A stretch of DNA of 64,000 nt, taken from positions 1 to 64,000 of the forward strand of contig JAEHOE010000022.1 in assembly GCA_016858145.1 (NCBI GenBank). The letters are read 5' to 3'. Shown piece by piece: positions 1 to 10,915 of the stretch. Below the pieces are notes generated by a model, which had not been told where the DNA came from, ran no database searches, and was given only the letters and a program-made list of their open reading frames with translations. How positions within the stretch are numbered: position 1 is the first letter of the stretch; each line of letters begins with the position of its first letter. Origin of the DNA: Edaphochlamys debaryana. Taxonomy: Eukaryota > Chlorophyta > Chlorophyceae > Chlamydomonadales. A program made the translations under genes and the position numbers.

Positions 1-2764
1 GGGTGGTGCTCGACATCGCCGACGCCGCGTCGAGGAAATTCAACGGAGGTCCCCCTGCCAGCAGGCGCTGTGCCAGGGCGGTATCGGCTGCGAATGCCGA
101 GTACTGTTCCTGAGCTTCCGCGATGGGCCCTGCCGTCTGGGGCCAGCCGGTGATTGCTGGCTGGTGCTGGCCACGTTGGGAGTCCACCACGAAGCCACGC
201 GGCTGCAGCCGGGACCCTTCGCGGTTGACGCGGTCAGGACCGGGAATGGGACCCCGGGCCGCGGGGCCATCGCCCCGCGGTGAAGGCTCCAGAAAAGGTG
301 GCTCCAGTAATCGCGTCATGTTCACGCAAATGTGCAAGGGCTCAGACTTCGGCTGGCCGAAGACGCTGGCCATGCCGGACTCCGCGCCTCTTAAGCCAGC
401 GCAAACGCCAATCCATCAAGAGAACTACGTACAATCGCTTGATAGTGCTGGCAGCAGTTTTCCAAGTACGTAAGGAAGGATGCTCGAGTCAACGGCAGGC
501 ACGCTCTGACTGTCTGAGTTAGAGGCGAATGCTTCTGCGGGTCATTGTGTCAGTGCTCTTGGAAGTCCTGATGTTATACAGGGTTAGGAGACCCCCTTGC
601 GTGACGAGGGGTGGGCGGCATTGTGCACACGAACCCATGACCCTCTCCCCGTCCGTCCCTCGAGAGTCAGGACGAGGCCTGACCAGGACAGGCGGGCGGC
701 ACTGCGCACACGAACACGCTCTCTCCCTTTCTCACGACAGACCCAGGCCGCCCTCCCCCTCCTCCTCTCCCCCGGTCAGCCCTCCCTCCAGGGTCCCTCC
801 TACTGCTCCTCGTCGCTCGTCCCGGAGCCCCCTCTCCTTGTCTCCCCCCTTCACCATCCTCTGTCCTCTGATCCCAGTCATATACCCCTCGCCGGCTGCC
901 CCGTCAGTGGTCCTCCTGCTGTGCACATTCACACACGCCCCATCTAACCTCCCCGCGCCCAGAGTCTGGGGCCCCAGAGCGAAGACATCGCTGGACAAAG
1001 CCAGGGGCGGCTTGACACCGGCTCGAGGCACACCAGGTTAAGCAAGCGAGGAGAAGACCGTAATGACCGTCTGCTGCCCCCGTTGCCCCGCACTATGCAT
1101 CCCATTTGCCTGCGGTTGGAGCCGACGTCTCCCCCTCGCCCTGCGCCCGTTGGGATGACGTGCCGGGCCCAGGCAGTGCGCTGTCGAGGCACGGCGGCGG
1201 GAGGGGCGGCGGGGCCATGAGGGCCAGTGGGGGAAACCCAGAGGCCAGAGCCAGATGGCCGGATGGCCCCCCGCCGCCCGCTACCCGCAGGATAAATCTA
1301 GCTGGGGCTTGGGGCGGAGGCGTAGCTCGTGGGGCCCAGCGGTTGCCGAGTTATGGGAGTTTGCGGGAGCAGTCGGGAGCCCAACATGCCTCAATACATG
1401 ATTCTGACGTACTCGCGGATGCTTCGGGCGAGTAGGGTGGAATGGCAGACTGGATGGAATGGCAGACTGGATGGAATGGCAGACCTCGGAGGTCCCCACG
1501 CCTCCTTCGGACACGCGCCCCGTGCGGCCTCATCAACATTCAGCAAATCTCAGCAATTCAACTTCCCCTTTGCTTCGTTGATGTACGGTAACTGTACCAT
1601 CGTGTCACGGTCAGGCCGGAGGGGCCATGAGCGGCCTCCTGGGGCAGGGGGCCAGGCATGCACGACCCCACCCTGCTCACCCCCTTCAGCCCTTCGAGCC
1701 TTCATCAATCAACCCCTGGTGACACAGCGAACGGAACACCCTAAGACGCCCCTGTTGTATCTAACGTGTTCTGCGTATCATATAATGAAGAGACAGTCCG
1801 ATTGGGAGGTAGTCACAACTATCCGTTGGGGAGCGCCAAGCGGAACATGATGAGCGACACGGGGTCGTACACAGCATTCCGATCACCAACCAGGCCGCAC
1901 CGGGACGCCTGACTGGCTTCAGACCCAGGGTCTGCCGGTGTCCTTAGGCACGCACGGTGCGCGCCCCACAGGCCCAAGGCCCGTGATACAACAGCCCCTA
2001 AGTACTTGCAACAGGAGGAGTGATGAGCGGCCCTCGCTGCCTGCACGCGCTCAGGCAGTCAAGCAAATCGCTCAACAAGAAGGTAAGTTGCGAGTAAATT
2101 GCCCCAGGCAGGACGATAGCAGCACTGCTCTCCGCGGCCTCCGGCTGCACACGCAGCCCCACGTTCAAGATCTGCAAACAACCGAGGCAGAGCCGTGCAT
2201 CCCACACACCCATACAATATGTCACCCACGGCCAACAGCCTGAGTACACAGACACCGACAGACCCCCCTGCTCTGGCGCCAGCATGCGTGACACGTCAGC
2301 TGCCAATGACGCTTGAGGCGCCAAGCATGGCAACTTGAGTAGTTGAGTACCTCTTCTCCATTTGCTGCACACAAGTGCATGCAGAGTCTTCGCCGTCCTT
2401 CACCCCCAAGGTACCGTATCTCGTATCCACATCGGCGACGGCCATCCAGCCCCATCCGCATCTGACGAGGCAGACAGACTGCAGCTCCTGCACACGCCCC
2501 AGTAAAACTCCCACTGCCAGGTCCTCCGCAAACGCACGTGCACATCAGCTGAGCGGAGGGCACAGCCCGCAGTCAACCGCCAGGGCATGCCGGCCGCCGT
2601 CCATCCCCCACAAACCCGCAAGCCCCACGCAAGCCCCGCCGCCCAAACAGCACCGCTCACACTGTCAGCCGCCGCGGCCGCGACCGCCACCGGGGTCTTG
2701 GAGGTCCTCACGGGGGTGCGGCCAAGGAGTGGCCGGTGGTGGGGCGTTGATTCTGCCCCGCCCC
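1..2764. other. Gene-free stretch at left edge
   Basis: I find no reading frame here with splice sites, domain content or codon use that would support a gene. The sequence includes a 22-bp imperfect direct repeat (613-634 and 694-715, two mismatches) and a 17-bp tandem repeat listed separately. The right part is probably the 3' untranslated region of the minus-strand ankyrin gene that ends at 2765, but I saw no TGTAA motif on that strand to fix its end. Confidence 0.5.
1438..1484. repeat. 17-bp tandem repeat, about 2.8 copies
   Basis: The unit TGGAATGGCAGACTGGA is repeated twice perfectly and a third time for 13 bases, with no mismatches. No gene is associated with it. Confidence 0.9.
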
Positions 2765-5271
2765 CTAACCCCGAAGCGGGGCACGCACGGGTTCGCCCGT
2801 TCGGCTCGTGGAGGCAACCCTGCCCGCCGGGGCCGCGCACACCGCTTCTGCCTGCTCCTCCACCCACGCTAGCACCCGCTCCGCCTCCACCTTGGCGTTC
2901 TCCTCCTCGGGATCGAACCTGACGAGCCGCTTCCGCGCTGCCCCCCGCGCCCCGGGCCAGGACACGGGGCAGCCCTCGGCCAGCAGCCACTGCAGTGCCT
3001 CCAAGGAGGCCCCACTCCGCCAGTCCGTGTTGAAGACGCAATGCGAGAACGTAGCGCCGTTGTGGGAGCCCCAGGGCAGCCCCATGCGCCGCAGGACGCC
3101 CAGGGTGCGGAGGTCGCCTCTGGAAGCCACAACGAACCACACGGCCCTCACCCGGAACGTGGCCAGCTGGGGACGGAGAGAGGGTGTTCGGGGGTAGGCG
3201 CAGTGTTAGTAAGCGTTGGTAAGCGGGGCTCAAGTCGCTCAACCGTTGCCAACAAGCGGTACGCAGCAGCTCCACAGCTAGCCGATGTAATGCTGATGGT
3301 GTATCTAGCACCCACGTATGCGACATACCCGGGGCATGGGCGCGCCCAGCGAAGGGAGGAGCTCCAGCAGCTCCTCGCTCCCGGAGAAGCCTGCGTGCCA
3401 ACACGCTCGGGAGGGCTGCCTGCACGAGGGGCGGGAATGAGGGGACGGGGTCCCCCGTGTCAGAGCAGTAGATGGCGTCACTTGGCGGTGTTGGCACGTG
3501 AGCAGAGGCTATTCACCACAGCGACTAGTCCGCGCCCAGCCTTCCCAGCGGCTCACCTGCACACGGCCCCGTGCTCGGTCATCCAGCGCATCAGCCGGCA
3601 GCTTCCCGAAGAGGCGGCGCAGCAGAACGGAGGTGCCTGTGTCAGGAGCCGACGGGTTTCGGCGCTGAAGACTTCGATCAGCCACTCCATGACCTCCACC
3701 CGCCCCCCGCAGCAGGCTCCGTCGATCAGCCTTTCGACGGGAAGCTTGCAGCCCGCCTTGTGCAGAGCGCGCAGAAGCTCCAGATCGCCCTTCCGGGCCG
3801 CCGCCTCCAGCGCTTCCGGCTTAATGCCGGCGCGGATGCCGCGCCCCAGCAGGTAGCGCACGGCGGCCGTGTTGCCCTCCTGAACGTCGGAGTTGTGTGC
3901 AGGGAACAGAACGTGAGGCCCAGTGGGGCATGGCTAGGACCACTGGCAGCCCTAGGCCGCCTGCACCGAGCACCCAGCCATCGACCAACGACCAACGGCC
4001 AACGGCCCGCGTGCCTCGCCCCCTCTCACCTCCATGGCTACCTTCATGGCACCGCCCTCCACGGGGTCAAAGCCCCGCTTCGCCAGCCAGGCGAGGCGCT
4101 CGGCGGCCGCGTCGCCAGACAGCTCCACGGCTCGAACGTAGACGAACCCGGGGTCACCTTCCGGGACCAGCTCGGCGCCTCGCGACTCCAGGTAGTCCAT
4201 CTTTTCCTGGGGGAGGCATGGGGGCGGGGTAGGTCGAGGCGGAGGTGAGGGGCGAGGGGCGGGGCCGCAACACTGGATGCCAAGTATGCCGCCGTGTCGA
4301 TGTATGACTGATGCGGTGCGGATGCAGCTGTGCTGAATCCTTGCCGCCAGCGCTTGAGCCCAGCGCAGCGCTGCTCCAGTGCGCACCCCCTGCAGCACCG
4401 CCCGTACCGCACTTCAACGCTGCTGTTCATCACTCACCTGCCAATCAACAGTGGAACAGGAAGCGGCGTGGCTCAGGAGCGAGTCCTTGTCGCCCAGCGA
4501 GAGCCTCCCCAGGGCCCTGCTCCTGCAGCAGAGCTGTCTGAAGGCAGCCATGCTGCACACCTCCGAGCCCGCCTGCAGGACGCTGAGCCAGTCAACCGGC
4601 TCACTGCCCTCCGGCTGCACCGACAGCAGCCAGTCCGCCAGCTCCGCGTGGCCTCCCCGCAGTGCTCTGCACACGGCCCAATCGTTCCACACGAGCTCAG
4701 GGCCGTCGGGGGAGTCCAGGGCCCACTCGCACACCGCCCGGTGCCCTCCGTGCGCCGCTGGCTCCAGCACGGCCCGGCGACGGTTGATGTAGGGCGGCAG
4801 CCGGCCCGGCTCGCACAGCCATTTGCAAGCGTCGAGCTGGCCGGCCCGTGCGGCGGAGCGCAAAAGCCATTCATCCAGCACCACCCCAGCAGCCTCCACG
4901 GCAACCGCCAGGTTCGCCACGTCTCCGGTCTCGGCTGTCAAGCGAACGAGGTCCAACCGCCTCGCAAGTGTGAGGCCCCGGCACGCCCCCGGCCGCTGCC
5001 AGTGCGCCGCAAACGCGCGGTGCGGGGTGGACTCCGAGAGGTTGCCGATGTTGCGGGTCGCCAGCGAGCCTGCCGCCACACGGTCCACGAGGCGCAGCGT
5101 GCATGCCACCTCGTTGCTGGGTAGCTGAGCAGCGATGCGCTCAATGATCTCCGGAAGCCAGGCGTGGCTGCAGCTCTCGGCCGCATCCGCGCCATCGGTG
5201 GGGTCGCGTCCAAGGGCTTCAGGTGGGTCCTCGCGCCGGAGGCACGGCCGCTTCGCCCTGCTGTGGTCCAT
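2765..5271 (-). CDS. F-box-like / ankyrin-repeat protein, copy A
   Basis: Four exons read on the minus strand: 5271-4438, 4206-4030, 3879-3565 (or 3557) and 3166-2765. The N-terminal part has an F-box-like helix (WLPEIIERIAAQLPSNEV) followed by degenerate ankyrin helices such as AAARKGDLELLRALHKAGC and ASRGDLRTLGVLRRMG. Order and sequence match the plus-strand gene at 50587-52482, which supports the model. The family is large in Chlamydomonas relatives, and members probably act in protein-protein interaction or ubiquitin targeting (inference). Splices 1 and 2 are phase 0 with GTGAG donors. Splice 3 is problematic: the strong CAG/GTGAGC donor at 3557 shifts the frame into an early stop, while a weaker GTGTGC donor at 3565 keeps phase and gives about 575 residues. 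The start at 5271 was chosen over an in-frame ATG at 5355 because it directly precedes a basic N-terminus. Confidence 0.72.
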
Positions 5272-6556
5272 TGATAAGCAGCTATTTGCCAAGATTGTGT
5301 GGAACGGCGGCGTGATGAAGTTGCTAGAGATCGGAGCACGCGGGAGTCCTCGCAATTCTGTCTGCGCTAATAAGTCGAGTGCTTCAGAACGCCCTATGTC
5401 AGAGGGCAGCTGTGAGGTACATGTAGGAGGGGAGCGCCCAAGCGGGTCCCATCGGACCTCGGAGCCTGCATCATGAACATCCGGACTTCCCCGGAGCCTC
5501 CCGGAGGTCCCCGGGGCTCTGCAGCCAGGGCTGTCTGCTGCCCTTGCCCGCAGCTGCAGTCAGGCCAGCTCTCGTCATACCGAGTAAGATCCCGCGGGGT
5601 GCCCGGGGAGCCGTTCCCCGGCTGATGCCCTTGCCCGCGCCAGTGCGTGCCCTGGTCCCATACGGGCCTTCATCCCCCCCTTGATCACCCGGTCTTCCCG
5701 GAGCCGATGCCAGGGCGGTGTGTGCAGCTGCATCCTGCATGCGGTCACGCCAGCTCCCTTCAGCAAGAGGCGTCTAAGCTCACAGCGGCAATCAACTCAA
5801 GCACTAGCTAAATCCCTGTTCAGGCTGCTGGGGGCACACGCATCCCCACAGGTGACTTACTTCACCCCACGCCCTCCGGCTGGGCCAGAGGCTCCCGATT
5901 CGGCCGGCCTCCCCCTCCAAGTCGGGACCATGTCTGCTCCTGCACGTGTGCTCCGTCCCCCGACTCTCCCCGGCAACATGGCGTTGGCTCGCTACACACA
6001 CACAATCACACCCCGCATTCGTGCGAGGCGCCCGGAAGCCGAAGCTGCGAAGCCCTGTGCCGGCGGAGTGAGCAGGCCGTCAAGCAACAAAAACACAAAC
6101 AACAACAACAGCAAGCGAGCTACGGTAAGCACCCTGCAGCTCATGACGGCCTAGGAGAACGGCGATGGCGGTGGACGGGTGGAGAGGGGACGGCGGCCTG
6201 CGCGGCCAAGGGGCACTGAGCAGAGGCAAGCCGAGGCGGCCTGCATGCGGTACGGCCTTAGGGGGCGGGGCCTGGGGCGGCAGTTGAGGGGAGAGGCCAG
6301 AGGGGAAGGCTCCACAGCGTGAACGGTGCGGCGGTGGTGTGGGGTGGCAGATGACACTCATGGAGGCGGGCGTACGGTGGGCAAGGGTTACTGCGAGTAT
6401 GCGAGTGTGCGAGCGCGTAGCCCGGAGGCCCACCGCGGAGCAATGGATGGATGTCCCAAGGGGGGCTCGCAGCAAGGTGTGATGTAGGCTGGGGGCTCGC
6501 AGCAAGGGGAGGGCGTGCGTCAGGCCGCCGGCGCTGCGCCCTCGGCTCTTAACACC
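5272..6556. other. Intergenic sequence upstream of ankyrin copy A
   Basis: This contains the presumed promoter and 5' leader of the minus-strand ankyrin gene. I saw no convincing exon, TATA box or repeat. An A-rich stretch near 6088-6117 (CAACAACAACAACAGC-like) stands out against the GC-rich background but has no assigned role. Confidence 0.4.
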
Positions 6557-6673
6557 ATGGTGGGGGGCCTGGCGGGCATGCTGGGGGGCGGGGGCGGCGC
6601 GGGGCGGGAGGGCGAGGAGGCGGCGCAGCGGCGGCACAAGGCCAAGCTGCACTGGCAGAGGGCCTTCCAAAAG
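6557..6673 (+). CDS. Isolated exon candidate, Gly-rich then basic helix
   Basis: There are 39 codons from ATG at 6557 to a GTGAGG donor at 6674, phase 0. The peptide has a Gly/Met-rich start (MVGGLAGMLGGGGG) and a charged, amphipathic end (RRHKAKLHWQRAFQK). The frame also runs open upstream to a possible CAG acceptor near 6521. Coding-like composition and the clean donor suggest a real exon, but I could not connect it to any partner exon, so it could be a gene relic or chance. The function is unrecognised. Confidence 0.25.
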
Positions 6674-7062
6674 GTGAGGAGAGGGAGGGGAGAGGTGGAG
6701 GGAAGGGGAAGGGATGGCACGGAGTAACCCTGCCGGCAAAAAACCAGGACTGAATGTCAACCGCCGCGTCACGTCACTCACTCCCCGCGTCCGGCTGCGT
6801 CACGTGTAGAGTGGTGTTGGCTCCCTAGTAGGTGGGGCTACGGGAAGCAGGAGCTGCAGGACGAGGGGGTGAGGGGGGGGCGAGCGAGGGCGGGAGGGGA
6901 CCGGGTGGCATGGGGATAGAGTGGCGAGGGGTGTCACGGGCTTGCACCATGTGCAGGAACGTGGATGGGGGGGCCTGCGTCAGTTGGGCTGAGGAAGAGG
7001 TGGGGCAGTTGGCGCTTTGGGGAGGTAATGACGTATGGGAAGGGCACGGGCGCGGAGGCGTG

Positions 7063-7137
7063 TTACGGCACGGTCGGCACCGCCGCCACGTTGATGTCCT
7101 TCTCGGTGGTCTCCCGCTTGCCGCCAGCAGCCTGCTG
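7063..7137 (-). CDS. Isolated C-terminal exon candidate
   Basis: On the minus strand a TTAACAG acceptor just above 7137 is followed by 24 codons with almost all G or C in third positions, ending in TAA at 7063. The peptide is unusually rich in K, E, D and T (GKRETTEKDINVAAVP) for random GC-rich sequence. No upstream exon was found between 7138 and 8371, so it may be the last exon of a decayed or undetected gene. The function is unrecognised. Confidence 0.3.
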   Translation of the reverse strand, partial: QQAAGGKRETTEKDINVAAVPTVP

Positions 7138-8177
7138 CTGTTAACCAGCAACTAGATGGAGTCGTGCCGCCTTTGGCCGAACGGCACACATGTGGGATCT
7201 CGGAATGTATGAGAGTTCACGGGCATCGCGCCGCGCCGGGCTATGCAGCGACATAGTTCTTGACTCCTAAATACAGAAACGGCGAATTGTACTGAACTCC
7301 TAAGCGCCTGGGCGCCGGGGCGGAGGGAGCACGCGATAAGATGTTTATGAACGTGCTCCTCTGCGTTTACAGCACGATATTCAGGACCTCGAGTTAAGCT
7401 CTGGGTCATGAAGCCATCAGCGGACAAGCGAGGCGTCGCCGGTGCGGCTGCAATTCGGCCGGTGCGGGCGCCAGAAACTGCTCCCACCGCCCGCCGGGGG
7501 CGCTCAAGGTAAGGCGCAGGGGCAGAACAAGGATGCGTACCCTAAGCCCCCGTCTTATGCTTATCTTGCGCCCGGCCGGCGCGGTATGGAAAGAGTGTGT
7601 AAGACGCGATAAGCAAGACGCATGCTCTGTTCGCTCTCCGCCTGCGTGCGGCAGCCTGCCTCCTGTTAACCAGCGCATACTACCCTTGAAACGCCTTCCT
7701 GAGTACGGCCGAGCGAGGCTTATCCGCGGGTAAACCGGCACGAGTCGAGTCCGCGACGACTGGTCCTGACTGGCCGACGTACTTGCCCCAGTTTTTGTGC
7801 ACCGGACCGTACGCGCGCAGGCTCTCTTTGACCGGCGCGTGACTTCCGTCAACACACCGTGGTAGCAGGCGGCGACCAGCACCCTCGACCCCGCCCACGT
7901 GCGCCGCTGCCCTCCGCAGTGCCCCTGAGCCGACGACGCTTCAAGCCCCCGGAAGCTGCGGCCCGGACTGCAGCCACGCCAAGAACCAGTCCGACAGTGA
8001 CGTAGGGGCAAATGCTTGCTTCGGCGAGAGGCTCCAGGTGCGCAGTCAGTGTACAGAGCCAGGCCGCCCCCACGGTACCGGGCAGGTTACCGGTACATTT
8101 GTGTAACCCGCGCACCTGCCCCGGCAAGGCTCGGACGCGACCGCCTAGCTAGTCCCTAACCCCAAACGAGCCAGCCC
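7138..8177. other. Intergenic sequence before the Pro/Gln-rich gene
   Basis: I see no supported exon on either strand. The minus-strand frames here have no splice-bounded, domain-like content. The right end is the promoter region of the gene starting at 8372. Confidence 0.4.
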
Positions 8178-8184
8178 TATATAT
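8178..8184 (+). promoter_or_regulatory. TATA box candidate
   Basis: TATATAT sits in a GC-rich surrounding, 194 bases before the ATG chosen at 8372. A start of transcription about 30 bases downstream would leave a leader of roughly 160 bases. That leader would contain a 12-codon upstream reading frame at 8289-8327. Confidence 0.45.
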
Positions 8185-8371
8185 GGCTTGACTGTATGGG
8201 GAGGCATGAGTGAGGGCCCAGCGATCAGGGGCGGTCTCATCCTCGACTACCTTACGACGTCCATCGAAGTTCCTGTGTGGAACGTGGAATGGACCAGCAG
8301 CAACCCCGGGGCCGGCAGGGAATCTGAGTCCAACAGGGAAGCTAATTGAGCCCGCGGCTTGGTCGCTCGCC

Positions 8372-10915
8372 ATGCAGGGCGGGGTGCTCCCAGCCACACC
8401 CATGCAAGCACACGTGCTTGGGGTAAACCCCATTCGCGCGCTGTGCTAACCCCGCTCCCTCACATGCTCGCCCCAGGCCCAGGAGGGTCTGCTGGATCTG
8501 TACGACCTGTACGAAGAGGTCTTTGGGGATCTACCACTCACAGGTGCGCGGAATTCGGGCTCTACCTAGCTTGGGGTGCCATACCTGACAGCAGCAGGGC
8601 TCCTCCGGAAACGTTGGTGAACGGACACGTGGCCTGTGGGAAGGATGCACGCCAATGCCCGCTTACGGCCTGCCTGCCCGCCTCGTACCGCCCGTACGTG
8701 TGCAGATGACGACGTGGAAGGGCTGCATCAGGATCTGTGCGCCGACGACGTACTGCAGTCCTGGGAGAGCGACCCCACGGGCTGTCCGCAGCAGGGGCGC
8801 CTGATGAGCGGCTCCTCCGCTCCCGCCGCCGCCGCAACACCGCCCGCCGTGCTGCCGGAGGCCGTGGCCGCCGCCGAGGCGCCACCGGGTGCAGCCACGG
8901 CGAATGTGGCCCAGCAGTGGTGCGGTGCGGTGCAGCCGCCGCCACAGCAGCAGGGGCGGGCTCTGGCGCAGCCCTTGGCGCCCTGGCACAACGAATGCTG
9001 GCTCGCCGGCACAGCCTCTTCCGAGCGACAGCTCCACCTGCCGCCCCCAGCAGCGCAGCCGCCCTCCGCAGGACCAGGCCAGCCCCCTGTGAACGCCCGA
9101 GACGCCCGGCCGCCGCCGCCGCAGCCAGTGTCCCCCTATGGCGTGCAGGGCCCCGCCGGGGCCCGACCCAGGCCCACCAACGACGTCGGCCACCAGCAGC
9201 TCGGAACGTCCGCGACGTGGCCCATACCCCAAGCGCCATCTCCACGCCACGTGCTGATGAATGCCGCGCGGCCCTACTCAGCCCCGCCGGAAACCACCAC
9301 GGCTGCCGTCCCTCCGACCAGCGCGGGCACGACTGCCGGCGTTCCTCCCCTGCTGTCAACAGCGGCTCGCCCCGCCGCCGGCAACCATGGAACAGCGGGT
9401 TGGCCCGTGGGGGCTCAGCCTGCCCCTCCGATCCAGTCCTCGCCAAACAAGCCACAGCCACAGCAGCCACACCGTTGGTGCCTGGTGCCTTCCTGGCCCC
9501 CGCAACCTGCCCCCGGCAACGGCGTCGCAGCGGCCCGGCGGCCCACCGCTGCTGCTGCGCCCATGTGGGCGGAAGTGGGCAGCGGCGCGGGCGCAACCGG
9601 GCGGCAGTGGGCGCCGCCGATGCCTTCGAGAAAGCGCCAGGTGGCGGACGGTGCGGAGGCTGTCGGTTACGGAGGTAGCGACGATGGCGGCGGCGGCGGC
9701 GGCGACAGCAGGGGCAGTCCCCGCGCGCCACTGGCAGCCGGTTGCCAGCAGCCATTGCAGCGGTCGGCGCCAGCGGACCCTCACCGCATGGCGGCGTATC
9801 CGCCCGTGCTCTCCGCACGAGCCCCGGGCAGGGCCTGGGCCGGCCACGTGCAGTACATGCCGTACACATCGCCCAGGCAGCCCTCGACGCCCGTGAAAGC
9901 GGAGTCAGGGCCAGCAGGCCAGCCTCCTGCCTTCAGCAGCCCGCCACAAGCGCCAGGGCCCGTGGCAAGACCTGTCAGGGAGGGCTTGGGGGCAGCTTCG
10001 CCAGCCGCTGCCGCCGGGGCGACGTGCCACCAGTCCCCACCTGAGCAGAATATGCCGTACGCACCGCTCTCGGCCTTCAGCCCGCCGCCGGTGATCGCTG
10101 CCGCGCCGGCGGCGTACCACCAGCCCACAGCCATGCCGAACGCCGGGCCGTCGCCCCGGCGGGGACAGCCGACGCCTCAGCCGTTCGCGGAAATCTCGCA
10201 GCCCAAGCCGCGGCCGCCACCGGTGCCGCAGCCCCGGCCGGAGGCGGCCGGGACTACTCCTCCGGCGGCCCCAGCCGCCGAGCAGGCAGACGAAGCGACG
10301 TCGGCCCCCAGCAGCCGCCCATGTGTGCCGATGGCGATGCCGCCGTACGGCTTCATGCCGTACGGGCGGTCGCCGTACTCGCTGCCCATGCAGCCGCCGC
10401 CCGCCGGTGTTACCGGCGGTCTGCAGTGGCGGCTGCGCTGGCGGCGCGTGCCTGCCCCTGTGCCCATGCCGCCTTCGGCACCCGAATGGCCGCCGCAGCA
10501 GCGGCCGCCGCCACAGCAGCAGCCGCAGCCGCAGCCGCAGCCGCAGCCGCAGCAGCCTTCCCTTCGAGCAGCGGCTGCGCCAGCCCAAGGCGAACCCGCG
10601 GCTCCCCTCATGCCGTACGGCGCGGCGCCGTACGCGAGGGTGCCGTACGGTATGCTGCCGCCTCGGCTACCTCAGCCGCCGGTCTACGCGGCTGCAAGCT
10701 GGGTGCCGGTGCGTCCCTCGGGCAACGCTGCCGGAGGAGGGGCCCCTGTCGCTGCGACAGCAGGCGCCGCCGCCACCGCGGCTGCGTGGGCTGGATCACG
10801 CCCGCCCCTGAGGACCGCCCTTCCCACGGGCAGCCCTCTCGCTCACGCCCCAACAGACCCGCAAGCAGCCGCTTGGGCCGCGCACGGGGCACTGGAGGGC
10901 TTTCCATCTTGGTAG
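8372..10915 (+). CDS. Pro/Gln/Ala-rich low-complexity protein with MPYG motifs
   Basis: Proposed exons are 8372-8422, 8477-8543 and 8706-10915, giving about 775 residues. Splice 2 is well supported: CACAG/GTGCGC and TGTGCAG/ATGAC join in phase 1 to continue one acidic stretch (EEVFGDLPLTDDDVEG). Exon 1 and its 54-bp intron, with a CTAAC branch-like site, are less certain. After an acidic N-terminus of about 60 residues the protein is almost entirely disordered P, A, Q and G sequence. It carries recurring tyrosine motifs (MPYTSP, MPYAPL, FMPYGRSPYS, MPYGAAPY, VPYGMLP) and a poly-Gln/Pro run near 10490-10560. This composition is typical of transcriptional or RNA-binding scaffold proteins, but no folded domain is visible and I do not recognise the family. 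Confidence 0.6.

Noticed and set aside
2400..3497. 365-codon minus-strand frame over the ankyrin gene end
   Set aside because: Runs in a different frame through exon 4 and the preceding intron. The ankyrin-like frame has a paralogue at 50587-52482.
8562..9869. 435-codon Arg-rich minus-strand frame
   Set aside because: Antisense to the Pro/Gln-rich gene, whose exon joins (phase and acidic continuity) are better supported. The Arg-rich composition is a typical shadow.
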